Notes under the pieces: generated by a model | The model's database searches: none | The model's input: only the letters and a program-made list of their open reading frames with translations | Told to the model about the DNA's origin: nothing | Part shown: positions 18,926 through 27,562 of the stretch, piece by piece | How the letters are laid out: the number at the start of each line of letters is the position of its first letter | Position numbering within the stretch: the first letter of the stretch is position 1 | Assembly (NCBI RefSeq): GCF_019972315.1 | Contig: NZ_BLIZ01000001.1 | Location: 1,314,513-1,378,512, forward strand | From: Geobacter sp. AOG1 | GTDB taxonomy: Bacteria; Desulfobacterota; Desulfuromonadia; Geobacterales; Geobacteraceae | DNA length: 64,000 bases | Reading direction: 5' to 3' | Made by a program: the position numbers and the translations under genes

Positions 18926-18975
18926 TTGACAGAATGCGATTACTGCATATAAATTACATGTAAAATTGCATGAAA
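18926..18975 (+). promoter_or_regulatory. cimA promoter with class A operator (copy A1)
   Basis: TTGACA (18926-18931), a 16-bp spacer and TATAAA (18948-18953) form a good sigma70-type promoter. Immediately after, half-sites TTACATGTAA (18954-18963) and TTGCATGAAA (18966-18975) lie 2 bp apart and would cover the transcription start. That position fits a repressor. The same 22-bp dyad occurs at 24835, 29843, 39765, 51489 and 54642. Confidence 0.75.
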
Positions 18976-19010
18976 AAATATACGGGCTACGTTGGCTGGA
19001 GGAGGGTGTT

Positions 19011-20579
19011 ATGGGGCTCATAAAGATTTACGACACGACGCTACGGGATGGTACCCAGGGTGAGGACGTATCATTCCAGGTCAAAGACAAGATCAGCATT
19101 GCCCACAGGCTTGACGAGCTCGGCATCCATTACATCGAGGGGGGGTGGCCGGGAAGCAACCCCAAGGACATCGCCTTTTTCAAGGAGATCAAGAAGGAGA
19201 CGCTGTCGCAGGCAAAGATTGCGGCCTTCGGTTCCACCCGCCGGGCCAAGATCACCCCCGACAAGGACCACAACATCAGGACCCTCGTGGCGGCGAAGCC
19301 GGACGTCATCACCATCTTCGGCAAGACATGGGACTTCCACGTCCGCGAGGCGTTGCGCATCTCCCTGGAGGAAAACCTGGAACTCATCAACGATTCCCTT
19401 GCCTTCCTGAAGGAGAATGTCGGCGAGGTCATCTACGACGCGGAGCATTTTTTCGACGGGTACAAGGCGAATCCGTCGTATGCCATCAAGACCCTGCAGG
19501 CGGCGGAGGCGGCGAAGGCCGACTGCATCGTCCTGTGCGATACCAATGGCGGCAACATGCCCTACGAGATCACGGAGATCATCAAAACGGTCCAGAAGCA
19601 GATCACGACCCCCCTGGGGATCCACACCCACAACGACAGCGAGTGTGCCGTCGCCAATACCCTGCATGCCGTCAGGCAGGGGGTCGTCCATGTCCAGGGA
19701 ACGATAAACGGTTTCGGAGAGCGGTGCGGGAACGCCAACCTCTGTTCCATCCTGCCGGGTATCCGGCTCAAGCTGAATAAGGAGTGCATCTCCGACGAGC
19801 AGCTGCGCCGCCTGCGCGAAGTCTCCCGGTATGTGTACGAACTGGCGAACATCGCCCCCGAAAAGCACCAGGCGTACGTGGGAAATTCGGCCTTCGCCCA
19901 CAAGGGGGGGGTACATGTGAGCGCCATCCTGCGCAATACGGAAACCTACGAGCACATCAGGCCGGAGGTGGTGGGGAATGCCACGAGGGTGCTCGTGTCC
20001 GACCTGTCCGGGAAGTCGAACATTCTTGCCAAGGCCGAAGAATTCAAGATCGACATCAACAGCAAGGACCCGGTGACCCAGGAGATTCTGGAAAAGATCA
20101 AGAATATGGAGCATTGCGGTTATCAGTTCGAGGGGGCCGAGGCCTCATTCGAGTTGCTCATGAAAAAGTCCCTCGGCACCCACCGGAACTACTTCTCCGT
20201 GCTCGGTTTCCGGGTCGTGGACGAGAAGCGAACCGATGACCAGCGACCGTCATCCGAGGCGACGGTGCTGGTCAAGGTAGGGGGGAAGACCGAACATACG
20301 GCGGCCCTCGGCAACGGCCCCGTCAACGCCCTCGACAATGCCATCCGCAAGGCGCTGGAGAAGTTCTACCCGAAACTCAGGGATTTGAAACTGCATGACT
20401 ACAAGGTGCGCGTGCTGCCAAGCGGCAACGGCACTGCCTCTTCGACACGGGTGCTGATAGAGTCGGGAGACCGGCAGGCGCGGTGGGGAACGGTGGGGGT
20501 ATCGGACAACATCATCGATGCGTCCTACCTTGCCCTCATCGACAGCATCGACTACAAGCTGCACAGTGACGACAAGTGA
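19011..20579 (+). CDS. cimA: Citramalate synthase (CimA-type)
   Basis: A 522-residue enzyme of the DRE-TIM/LeuA family. [17 protein letters not shown] is the catalytic DRE-like start and [16 protein letters not shown] holds the metal-binding histidines. The C-terminal 130 residues look like the LeuA allosteric dimer domain. Length and sequence fit the CimA branch that condenses pyruvate and acetyl-CoA to citramalate for isoleucine synthesis, a route known from Geobacter. Start at 19011 follows GGAGGAGG. Because an island-specific operator precedes it, it may serve the catabolic island as well as, or instead of, isoleucine synthesis. A different 2-oxoacid substrate is possible. Confidence 0.83.
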   Translation: MGLIKIYDTTLRDGTQGEDVSFQVKDKISIAHRLDELGIHYIEGGWPGSNPKDIAFFKEIKKETLSQAKIAAFGSTRRAKITPDKDHNIRTLVAAKPDVITIFGKTWDFHVREALRISLEENLELINDSLAFLKENVGEVIYDAEHFFDGYKANPSYAIKTLQAAEAAKADCIVLCDTNGGNMPYEITEIIKTVQKQITTPLGIHTHNDSECAVANTLHAVRQGVVHVQGTINGFGERCGNANLCSILPGIRLKLNKECISDEQLRRLREVSRYVYELANIAPEKHQAYVGNSAFAHKGGVHVSAILRNTETYEHIRPEVVGNATRVLVSDLSGKSNILAKAEEFKIDINSKDPVTQEILEKIKNMEHCGYQFEGAEASFELLMKKSLGTHRNYFSVLGFRVVDEKRTDDQRPSSEATVLVKVGGKTEHTAALGNGPVNALDNAIRKALEKFYPKLRDLKLHDYKVRVLPSGNGTASSTRVLIESGDRQARWGTVGVSDNIIDASYLALIDSIDYKLHSDDK

Positions 20580-21496
20580 TGGTGGACGTGACACGCAAAC
20601 CCATGGACGGAACCGGCGTGACGATCATGGTCGTGCTCTGCGTGTTTCTCGGCCTGCACCAGGTGGTCATCAAGATGGCAGCTCCGGACATGGCGCCGGT
20701 CCTGCAAATAGCACTCCGCTCCGGCCTGAGCGCCCTGCTCATAGCACTTCTCATCGCCTGGCGGCGGGAAGGGTTCACCTTGCGGGACGGGACGCTGCTC
20801 CCCGGTCTTCTGGTCGGTACCGCGTTTTCGGTGGAGTTCATGTTCGTGGCGGAGGGGCTCCGCTTCACCACCGCCTCCCACATGTCCGTCTTCCTCTACA
20901 CGGCCCCCATCTTTACCTCCCTGACCCTGCACCGGTTCCTGCCGGCGGAACGGCTCCACCGCCACCAATGGATAGGCATCGGCCTGGCGTTTTGCGGCAT
21001 CGTGGCGGCCTTCGCGGGGGGGATCCTTGACTCCGGCTTCAATGCCCGGCTTCTGCATGGGGATATTCTGGCGCTTCTGGGGGGGATATTCTGGGCGAGC
21101 ACGACGGTCCTCATACGGTGTACCCGACTGGCCGACGCGCCGGCGACCAAGACCCTGCTGTATCAGCTGGTTGCCGCTTTCGTCCTGCTGCTCGGTTATG
21201 CCGTCGGTACCGGCCAGACGAAGTTTTCCCCAACCCCCCTGGCGTGGGGTAGCGTGCTGTTTCAGGGTATCGTGATCACCTTTGCCGTCTATCTCGTCTG
21301 GTTTTCCATCCTGCGCCGCTACAATGCCTCCCAGCTCTCCGTCTACCTCTTTCTTGCCCCCCTGTTCGGCGTCTCCTTCGGTGTGCTCCTGCTGCACGAA
21401 TCCATCGATATCTTCTTCGCCGTGGGAGCCATCCTGGTGCTCGCCGGATTGACCCTGGTGAGCAAACCGACCCTGTCCCGCCGGAATGCTGCCTGA
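20579..21496 (+). CDS. EamA/DMT-family membrane transporter
   Basis: A 305-residue protein with ten hydrophobic helices and two EamA repeats; AEGLRFTTASHMSVFLYTAPIF and YNASQLSVYLFLAPLFGVSFGVLLLHE are typical conserved stretches. Such proteins export or import metabolites such as amino acids; the substrate is unknown. Its ATG overlaps the cimA stop by one base (TGATG), so it is cotranscribed and may export a product related to cimA. Confidence 0.87.
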   Translation: MVDVTRKPMDGTGVTIMVVLCVFLGLHQVVIKMAAPDMAPVLQIALRSGLSALLIALLIAWRREGFTLRDGTLLPGLLVGTAFSVEFMFVAEGLRFTTASHMSVFLYTAPIFTSLTLHRFLPAERLHRHQWIGIGLAFCGIVAAFAGGILDSGFNARLLHGDILALLGGIFWASTTVLIRCTRLADAPATKTLLYQLVAAFVLLLGYAVGTGQTKFSPTPLAWGSVLFQGIVITFAVYLVWFSILRRYNASQLSVYLFLAPLFGVSFGVLLLHESIDIFFAVGAILVLAGLTLVSKPTLSRRNAA

Positions 21497-21581
21497 TCCA
21501 GGCTGCGATCGCTAAACCGCTCGTCGACGGAAGTCCGCCCGGTCGAAATACTGTTCCCGACAACAGTCCCGTTGAGGATAC

Positions 21582-22844
21582 TTATCTGTTTCCAGGTTTC
21601 GTCAGTACTGTGGAGCGCCGATGCCGGATGGCGAACAGGGCGAGGGTGCAGGCCAGGCCGCAGATGGGGATGAGAAAGGCGCCATGGTAGGCCGCCGGGG
21701 GGTGTCCGACGGGACCGCGGGGGAACGAATGGATGTAGTGGCCCATGACATGCTGCATCACCGCCGCTCCCATGAGGAGAAAGAAATTCACGCCGGTCAT
21801 GGCGGTGGCGGCATACCGAAAGGGGACCAGCCTTCGCGCCAGGGGGTAGATGATCACCCCCGAGGCCGAAGCCAGGCCGACCGTGAAGAAAATAGCCGCC
21901 AGAACAGGCCGTGAGGCATGGTCAGCCGGCCCCAGCATGGCGGTCATGGTCACGAGCAGGATGGTCTGGCCGCAAAGTATGGTCTTTTCCAGGGAGCCGC
22001 CGAACCAGTCGACTACCTTTCCCACCATAAGCGAGCCGATGATGTAGCCGAGCGACGTGCAGAGCAGGATGGTACCGGACTGGGAGCGGGTCATTCCCAC
22101 GGTTTCTATCAGGTAGGGCCCCCCCCAGAGCGCCATGAGCACCATGTAGTTGGCATACCAGAAGAAGGCGATGAGTGACGTCATCCAGTAGTCGGTGGAG
22201 GAGAGGAGTCCCTTCCAGACCGCGAAAACAGAGCTGTCCCCTTCTTCGGCTTGATCCGGTAGCGGGGGAAACGGCTTAGCGCCATCTGTCGGTGTGTCGC
22301 GGACGAACAGGAATACGGACAGCGTAACCAGGGCCTGGACAAAGGCCATCGCCAGGAAGGTGGGGCGCCAGGTGAAAACAGTGATGGCATAGGCGAGCGG
22401 TGCGGTGGCGATGACACTCCCCAGGTTCCCTGCGGCAATCATGAATCCCGAGACCTTGGGGAACTCCTGGGGCGAAAACCAGTGGGTAAAGATCTTCAGG
22501 GACCCCATCAGCACGCAGGCGGTTCCCAGGCCGAGGAGCGCCCGGCCCGCTGCTGCGGAGAGCTCCCCCGAAGCCAGGGCGAATACCAGCGACCCGGCCG
22601 TGGTGACGATTCCCATGGCGGAAATCATCAGCCTGCCGCCGATGCGGTCGATGAGCGGTCCGAGGGGGATCTGGGCAACGGCGAAGATGTAGAAGAAAAT
22701 CCCCGATACTATCCCGAGCTGGGCCGCGGTGAGACCGAGATCGGTAACGAGGTCACGGGATACCACCGCCATGGAGATGCGGTAGAAAAAGCCGACCAGG
22801 AACATGAGGGCCAGGGTGGCGAATACTTTCCATCTTTCCGTCAC
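21582..22844 (-). CDS. Major facilitator superfamily transporter
   Basis: A 420-residue protein with twelve predicted membrane helices. The loop 2-3 motif reads IDRIGGRLMIS and the N-terminus FLVGFFYRISMAVVSRDL resembles anion:cation or hexuronate-type MFS members. It is the last gene of the leftward moaC operon, 13 bp after the thioesterase gene. By context it could import an aromatic acid handled by the island; this is inference. Confidence 0.85.
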   Translation of the reverse strand: MTERWKVFATLALMFLVGFFYRISMAVVSRDLVTDLGLTAAQLGIVSGIFFYIFAVAQIPLGPLIDRIGGRLMISAMGIVTTAGSLVFALASGELSAAAGRALLGLGTACVLMGSLKIFTHWFSPQEFPKVSGFMIAAGNLGSVIATAPLAYAITVFTWRPTFLAMAFVQALVTLSVFLFVRDTPTDGAKPFPPLPDQAEEGDSSVFAVWKGLLSSTDYWMTSLIAFFWYANYMVLMALWGGPYLIETVGMTRSQSGTILLCTSLGYIIGSLMVGKVVDWFGGSLEKTILCGQTILLVTMTAMLGPADHASRPVLAAIFFTVGLASASGVIIYPLARRLVPFRYAATAMTGVNFFLLMGAAVMQHVMGHYIHSFPRGPVGHPPAAYHGAFLIPICGLACTLALFAIRHRRSTVLTKPGNR

Positions 22845-22857
22845 GGCTGAATCCGCC

Positions 22858-23262
22858 TCAATCGAAGTACCGATAGGTGGCTTCGCCGATGGCGATGAGG
22901 GTCCCCTTTTCGTCGGTTATGTCGACGGTGGCGACGAATATCCGTCGGCCACCGGAGCGTTTGCGCCCGATCGCCCTGATGGTTCCGGAAGAAGCGGGCG
23001 CGAGGAAGCTCGTGGTGAGGGAGAGGGTCACCGCCTTTCGGGTGTTCTTCGAGGTGGGGCAGTAACAGCCTGCCAGTCCTCCCGTGTTGTCGATCATGGT
23101 CGCCAGTACCCCGCCATGGATGCTCCCCTGGCTGTTGATGTGCCGGGAGTCGATGGTCAGTTCCATAACGGCGTGGCCGGCGCCCAGTTCCGTTGTCCGG
23201 AGGTCGATTGTCTGGCGGAATCCATTGGGTGCTATGCTGTCGGGGGTGTGGTGAAGGTCCAT
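22858..23262 (-). CDS. PaaI-type hotdog-fold acyl-CoA thioesterase
   Basis: A 134-residue single hotdog domain. The signature GSIHGGVLATMIDNTGGLAG and the closing GTLIAIGEATYRYF match the PaaI group, which hydrolyses aromatic and other acyl-CoA thioesters in the cytosol and releases CoA from dead-end intermediates. It sits between the molybdenum-cofactor fusion gene and the MFS gene in one leftward unit. Confidence 0.87.
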   Translation of the reverse strand: MDLHHTPDSIAPNGFRQTIDLRTTELGAGHAVMELTIDSRHINSQGSIHGGVLATMIDNTGGLAGCYCPTSKNTRKAVTLSLTTSFLAPASSGTIRAIGRKRSGGRRIFVATVDITDEKGTLIAIGEATYRYFD

Positions 23263-23289
23263 CGGTTTCCTCGGTATTGAAGCAAGGTG

Positions 23290-24315
23290 CTATTTCCCGT
23301 GGGAATGGCGTGGGTTAAGGAAGCGCTTCTCGATGAAGGAGGCGATTCCCGGCGCATCGTCGATAGGGAAGCACGGGACATCCAGTTCCAGTTCCCGGTC
23401 ACTGGCAACGGCGATGAGGGTCGGATCATCGACCTCCCCCCGGCAGAGCAGCGTTTCGCTCCGCTCCCTGCGGTTCACCTCGATCTTCGGGAGGTCGCTC
23501 TGCTTGAACCCTTCGGTGAGGACGATATCCACGTCGGTGCAGTAGGTGGCGAGCAGTTCCCGGATCGAGGGGGCGGCCCCGTGCCGCTTGATCAGGGCCA
23601 GTTTCTCCGGCGAACAAATGAGCATGGTGTCGGCGCCGGCGACGGTAAGGCGGTGGGAGTCCTTGCCGGGGTGGTCGATGTCGAACCGGTGGGCATCGTG
23701 CTTGACCACCCCCACCCGCCAACCCCGCTCCTTCAGGAGGGGGATCACCTTCTCCAGCAGGGTGGTCTTGCCGGTGCCCGAGGTGGCGACGAAGGAGACG
23801 GCGGGAACGCCGATGGGTGGTGCGGGGCGGGAATCGGCACAGTCGGCGGGGTCCCCCTGAATCTTGGCGACGCCGTGGGGGATAGCGGCCCAGATGGCGG
23901 CCAGGTTCTCGATGGCACCCTTGGGGCTGCCGGGGAGGTTGACGATCATGGCCGACTTCCGAATCCCCGCAATGGCACGGGAGAGAATGGCGTGGGGGGT
24001 GATGGCGGCGCTTGCTCTGCGCATCTCCTCCCCCAGTCCGGGTATCTCCCGGTCCAGCACCCTCCTGGTCGCTTCAGGGGTGACGTCCCGCGGTGATACG
24101 CCGGTTCCGCCGCAGGTGACGATCAGGTCGATGCTGCCGCTGTCGGCCCACTCCCGGAGGGTTGACTCGATCAGTCCTGCCTCGTCGGGGATTATCGCCC
24201 TCCGCACGATCGCCACCTCATGCCCGGAGAGCCATTCCTCAAGCGCCGGCCCGCTGCCGTCCACCCGCTCCCCCCGTGCCCCCTTGTCGCTCAGGATAAG
24301 AATGGCCGCTTTCAT
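23290..24315 (-). CDS. Molybdenum cofactor fusion: MogA-like plus MobB-like
   Basis: A 341-residue two-domain protein. Residues 1 to about 160 form a MogA/MoaB domain (ILILSDKGARGERVDGSG, VTCGGTGVSPRDVTPEA, NLPGSPKGAIENL) that adenylylates molybdopterin for metal insertion. Residues from about 175 form a MobB GTPase domain with P-loop ATSGTGKTTLLEKV and VGVVKHDAHRFDIDHPGKDSHR, associated with making the bis-MGD form. Domains that are usually separate are joined here. The ATG at 24315 overlaps moaC by 4 bp. Bis-MGD is the cofactor of the DMSO-reductase-family enzymes at 39842 and 61990. Confidence 0.9.
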   Translation of the reverse strand: MKAAILILSDKGARGERVDGSGPALEEWLSGHEVAIVRRAIIPDEAGLIESTLREWADSGSIDLIVTCGGTGVSPRDVTPEATRRVLDREIPGLGEEMRRASAAITPHAILSRAIAGIRKSAMIVNLPGSPKGAIENLAAIWAAIPHGVAKIQGDPADCADSRPAPPIGVPAVSFVATSGTGKTTLLEKVIPLLKERGWRVGVVKHDAHRFDIDHPGKDSHRLTVAGADTMLICSPEKLALIKRHGAAPSIRELLATYCTDVDIVLTEGFKQSDLPKIEVNRRERSETLLCRGEVDDPTLIAVASDRELELDVPCFPIDDAPGIASFIEKRFLNPRHSHGK

Positions 24316-24794
24316 GGCATCTCCTCCCGCCGGTAGACGCCACTCTTTCCCCCTTCCTTGTAGAGGAGCCTGATGTCGCCGATGGTAATCCCCTTGTCCG
24401 TCCCCTTGCACATATCGTAGACGGTGAGCGCCGTTACCGCCGCTGCGGTCATCGCCTCCATCTCGACACCGGTCCGTTCCAGGGCCTTGACCGTGGCCGT
24501 TATCCCGATGCGCCCCGCATTCCGGTCCACGGTGAAATCGACCGTCACGTGATGGAGGGCCAGGGGGTGGGAGAGGGGAATAAGGTCGGCGGTTTTCTTG
24601 GCTGCCGCGATGCCTGCCAGGCGTGCCACGGCCAGCACATCCCCCTTGCTGGTCCGCTTCTCCTCGATAGCCGTCACGATGGGGGGCGAGAGGAGCACCG
24701 TGGCGGCGGCGACTGCAATCCTCATGGTGGGCTGCTTGTGGCTCACATCGACCATGATCGCCTGGCCCGACTCGTCAAAGTGGTTGAATTCCAT
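24312..24794 (-). CDS. moaC: Cyclic pyranopterin monophosphate synthase
   Basis: A 160-residue enzyme for the second half of the first step of molybdopterin synthesis. Family motifs MVDVSHKQPTMRIA, LIPLSHPLALHHV and GVEMEAMTAAAVTALTVYDMCK are all present. Start at 24794 (MEFNHFDESGQAIMVDVS). First gene of the leftward cofactor operon, with a class A operator 41 bp upstream. Confidence 0.96.
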   Translation of the reverse strand: MEFNHFDESGQAIMVDVSHKQPTMRIAVAAATVLLSPPIVTAIEEKRTSKGDVLAVARLAGIAAAKKTADLIPLSHPLALHHVTVDFTVDRNAGRIGITATVKALERTGVEMEAMTAAAVTALTVYDMCKGTDKGITIGDIRLLYKEGGKSGVYRREEMP

Positions 24795-24834
24795 GGGTGT
24801 CTCCCTGAATTGAGGTAAGCGGCTCAAACATCGT

Positions 24835-24884
24835 TTACATGTTTTGTTGCATGTAATAGTACACAGTGCCTGACCGTATGTCGA
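24835..24884 (-). promoter_or_regulatory. moaC promoter with class A operator (copy A2)
   Basis: On the minus strand, TCGACA (24884-24879), a 17-bp spacer and TACTAT (24861-24856) form a sigma70-like promoter for moaC. The class A dyad, half-sites TTACATGTTT (24835-24844) and TTGCATGTAA (24847-24856), begins right at the -10 and covers the start of transcription. This mirrors the layout at cimA and fits repression of cofactor synthesis together with the catabolic genes. Confidence 0.7.
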
Positions 24885-24969
24885 GTACTAGGTGGAACCA
24901 GCTGAATATTCACGGTCCGTTCGTGGGTCTGGACCGCGAAAACGCAGTTTTGATTACGGCGGATTCTCC

Positions 24970-25080
24970 TTGACTTTACCGCAACAAGTTGTATTATGCA
25001 ACTATAAATGTAATGTGGCGGATGGGAATCCGCGACATGTTTTTTTGAGTGAATAGTTGTATTTTGCAACTAAAAGTTGC
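24970..25080 (+). promoter_or_regulatory. U32-operon promoter with two class B operators
   Basis: TTGACT (24970-24975), a 16-bp spacer and TATTAT (24992-24997) form the likely promoter. The dyad AGTTGTATTATGCAACT (24987-25003) lies directly over the -10. A second copy, AGTTGTATTTTGCAACT (25055-25071), lies 68 bp further on and extends into a GCAACT-AAA-AGTTGC palindrome (25066-25080) just before the ribosome site. Two copies bracketing the start suggest a looping or double-site repressor. The same dyad recurs at 59820. Confidence 0.72.
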
Positions 25081-25101
25081 GGCGGGCGGAAGGAGTGCGG
25101 T

Positions 25102-26262
25102 ATGATCAAGGGACAGAAGCAGCAGAAAAGGGGGCTGAAGGTCCCCTTTAACTGGGACATCGACCTGTTTGGGGAGATGGCGAAAATCAATGCCGCCAGC
25201 CGGACCCTGTTCCCGATAATGGAAGTTTATGCAGCCGATAAATTTTCGGTGATGGGGTCGGGACGTACCTCCAATACGGTGCATGAAAGGACGCTCCCCC
25301 TTGAAGCGTACATAGAAGAGGCCCACCGCCACAATATAAAGTTCGAATATATCTGGAACGCGATAACGATGGGGGGGAACGAATGGGATACCACGTTCCA
25401 GGAACGGCTGTATGGGGAATCGAAAAAACTCGTCGATGCGGGGGTGGACAGCTTCACCGTCACCAATACGCTTCTCTGCCTGAAGTTCAAGAAGTGGTTC
25501 CCCGGCATAACCGTCACGTCGAGCGTGAACAATCATCTGGATTCCGTTGAAAGGGTAAAGCAGCTTATCGAGTACACCGATATCGACAGGATCATGCTCG
25601 ACAACAGGCACAGCCGGAACGTCGGACTCATCAAGAAGGTACACCGGAAATACCCCCAGCATCCCATCATTGTCCTGGTGAATGAGGCCTGCCTGCCGGA
25701 CTGTTCGCTCCAGGCCTACCACCAGGAGCATACGGCCCATTCATCGCGGCTGGGAAGCGGTTACCATGCGCCGGACCTGTGCAGGATACTCTGTACCACG
25801 GCGAAGATGAAGAACCCCGTCTATTCACTCAAGGCTCCCTGGGTGCGGCCGGAAGACATCCACTATCTCTTCGATGCCGGAGCGAGCCTCATGAAACTCG
25901 CCGGGCGAACGGAAAGTTCCGACTGGATTCTCCGCATGTGCCGGGCGTACGCGTACGGAAGTTATGAGGGGGACATCTGGGAGTTCATCGAGAAGCCGGG
26001 CTCCATCCGTCCGGAGTGGGAAACTGCTGCCGGCAGGAAGCTGGAGCCGTGCCGGTTCAGGGTCAACAACCGGGACCTGGACGGATTTATCGAGCCGTTC
26101 ATCGAGGGGTCGGTTCCCTGCGTGAAGACCCAGAACGGGTGTGGCACCTGCAAGTGGTGCGACCGGTGGATGCATGCGGTCACCTGCCCCACGAATCTTC
26201 TGGAAAGAATGAAAGACCTGGAAAAGATCTATGACCATGCGGTAGGGCATGGTAAGTTGTGA
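25102..26262 (+). CDS. U32-like TIM-barrel protein, probable Fe-S enzyme
   Basis: A 386-residue soluble protein resembling the peptidase U32 (YhbU/UbiU) superfamily. Cysteines are arranged in three groups: NEACLPDC near residue 195, DLCRILC near 230 and NGCGTCKWC near 355; this would suit at least one Fe-S cluster. The classical U32 HGALC signature is not evident, so it is a divergent branch. U32 proteins such as UbiU/UbiV, TrhP and RlhA take part in O2-independent hydroxylations and are reported to depend on prephenate. A matching role here is inference. Start at 25102 has GGAAGGAG 6 bp upstream. It heads an operon ending with DAHP synthase. Confidence 0.62.
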   Translation: MIKGQKQQKRGLKVPFNWDIDLFGEMAKINAASRTLFPIMEVYAADKFSVMGSGRTSNTVHERTLPLEAYIEEAHRHNIKFEYIWNAITMGGNEWDTTFQERLYGESKKLVDAGVDSFTVTNTLLCLKFKKWFPGITVTSSVNNHLDSVERVKQLIEYTDIDRIMLDNRHSRNVGLIKKVHRKYPQHPIIVLVNEACLPDCSLQAYHQEHTAHSSRLGSGYHAPDLCRILCTTAKMKNPVYSLKAPWVRPEDIHYLFDAGASLMKLAGRTESSDWILRMCRAYAYGSYEGDIWEFIEKPGSIRPEWETAAGRKLEPCRFRVNNRDLDGFIEPFIEGSVPCVKTQNGCGTCKWCDRWMHAVTCPTNLLERMKDLEKIYDHAVGHGKL

Positions 26263-27560
26263 ATTCGTTGATAGAGCGCACTCCCACACATATTACGATC
26301 TCGCTGTTCCGCGGGTGGCTGGTTGTCGCCGCGGCAGTTGCCATGGGGATTGTGTTCGGCATCCTGTACAGCTGGAGCGTCGTCAAGGCCGGAATCCCCG
26401 AGGCCTGGGGCTGGTCCAATGCCGACAAGGCATTGCCCTATTCGGTCATGTGCATCATGTTTGCGTTGATCATGGTGCCGGCCGGTCGTCTGCAGGACCG
26501 CTTCGGACCACGCTGGGTGGTTCTTCTGGGAGGGGCGCTTGCCGGCCTGGGGTGCGTTATCGCCGGGGTGGGGGATGGTTCGAAGCTTGCGTATGTCATC
26601 GGTTTCGGGGTGTTCACCGGTATCGGGGTCGGATTCGGCTATTCCGCCCTGACCCCCGCGGCGATCAAATGGTTCCCCCCCCAAAATACCGGTCTGATTG
26701 CCGGTATCGTCGTCGCGGGGAGCGGATTGGCGCCGGTGTTTCTCGCCCCCCTGACAAGTTGGCTGCTCAACAGGTTCGCGGTGACCGCCGCTACGGGGAT
26801 TGTCAAACAGGGGGTGTCCCAGGCCATGATTGCCCTGGGGGTGCTCATATGGCTCGTGGTGGGAGCCCTCTTTTGGGTCATCGAAAACCCCCCCCTGGGG
26901 TTTGCCGCCGTACCGGGCACCCATGACCGGCGGACATTCACCCTACAGGAAACAAGCTGGCAGCGGATGGTACGGACACCCCAGTTCTGGCTGATGTATC
27001 TGATGTATTTTGCCGGTGCCTCGGCCGGTTTGACGTTCATCAGCGTTGCCGCCGACCTTGGCCGGCAGACCCTGGGAGAACTTGCCTTCCTGGCGGTTGT
27101 GGTGCTTTCCCTTGGCAATACGCTCGGCCGCGTAATCGCCGGGGCGATTTCCGACAAGATCGGCCGGCACCTCACGTTGTTTGCCGAGTTTTTGTTCCAG
27201 GGGGGGATGATCGGCGCACTCTTCTGGGTGTCAAAGCAGGCGACGGGGAACGGGCTTGTTATTCTCGCGGTTCTCTTCTGCGTCGGGCTCAATTATGGGG
27301 CAAATCTGGCCATTTTCCCGGCGGCCTGTAAGGATCAGTTCGGGATTCGCTATTTTGGTCTCAACTATGGCTGTCTCTTCACGGCTTTCGGCCTGGCCGG
27401 TCTGGTCATGCCGCTGTTGAACGGGTTGATCAAGGATATGACCGGGAATCTGGACATGTCGTATGTCCTGATCATGGGAATGATGGGGATTGCTGCCCTG
27501 TTGGCTCTTCTGAGTCATTATTCTGCTTTCTCGCGCAGCGGCCAGACGGAAAGGGGCTGA
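26259..27560 (+). CDS. OFA-type MFS transporter (oxalate/formate antiporter family)
   Basis: A 433-residue twelve-helix transporter. The N-terminus FRGWLVVAAAVAMGIVFGILYSWSVV and the loop GRLQDRFGPRWVV are characteristic of the OFA branch, which moves small carboxylates. It starts with GTG that overlaps the U32 stop (GTGA), so the two are translationally coupled. The substrate may be the aromatic or carboxylate that the operon handles; the sequence does not tell which. Confidence 0.85.
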   Translation: MNSLIERTPTHITISLFRGWLVVAAAVAMGIVFGILYSWSVVKAGIPEAWGWSNADKALPYSVMCIMFALIMVPAGRLQDRFGPRWVVLLGGALAGLGCVIAGVGDGSKLAYVIGFGVFTGIGVGFGYSALTPAAIKWFPPQNTGLIAGIVVAGSGLAPVFLAPLTSWLLNRFAVTAATGIVKQGVSQAMIALGVLIWLVVGALFWVIENPPLGFAAVPGTHDRRTFTLQETSWQRMVRTPQFWLMYLMYFAGASAGLTFISVAADLGRQTLGELAFLAVVVLSLGNTLGRVIAGAISDKIGRHLTLFAEFLFQGGMIGALFWVSKQATGNGLVILAVLFCVGLNYGANLAIFPAACKDQFGIRYFGLNYGCLFTAFGLAGLVMPLLNGLIKDMTGNLDMSYVLIMGMMGIAALLALLSHYSAFSRSGQTERG

Positions 27561-27562
27561 CC

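Noticed and set aside
18604-18929. Small plus-strand ORFs between ihfA and cimA
   Set aside because: Weak or no ribosome sites, overlapping frames and no recognisable product.
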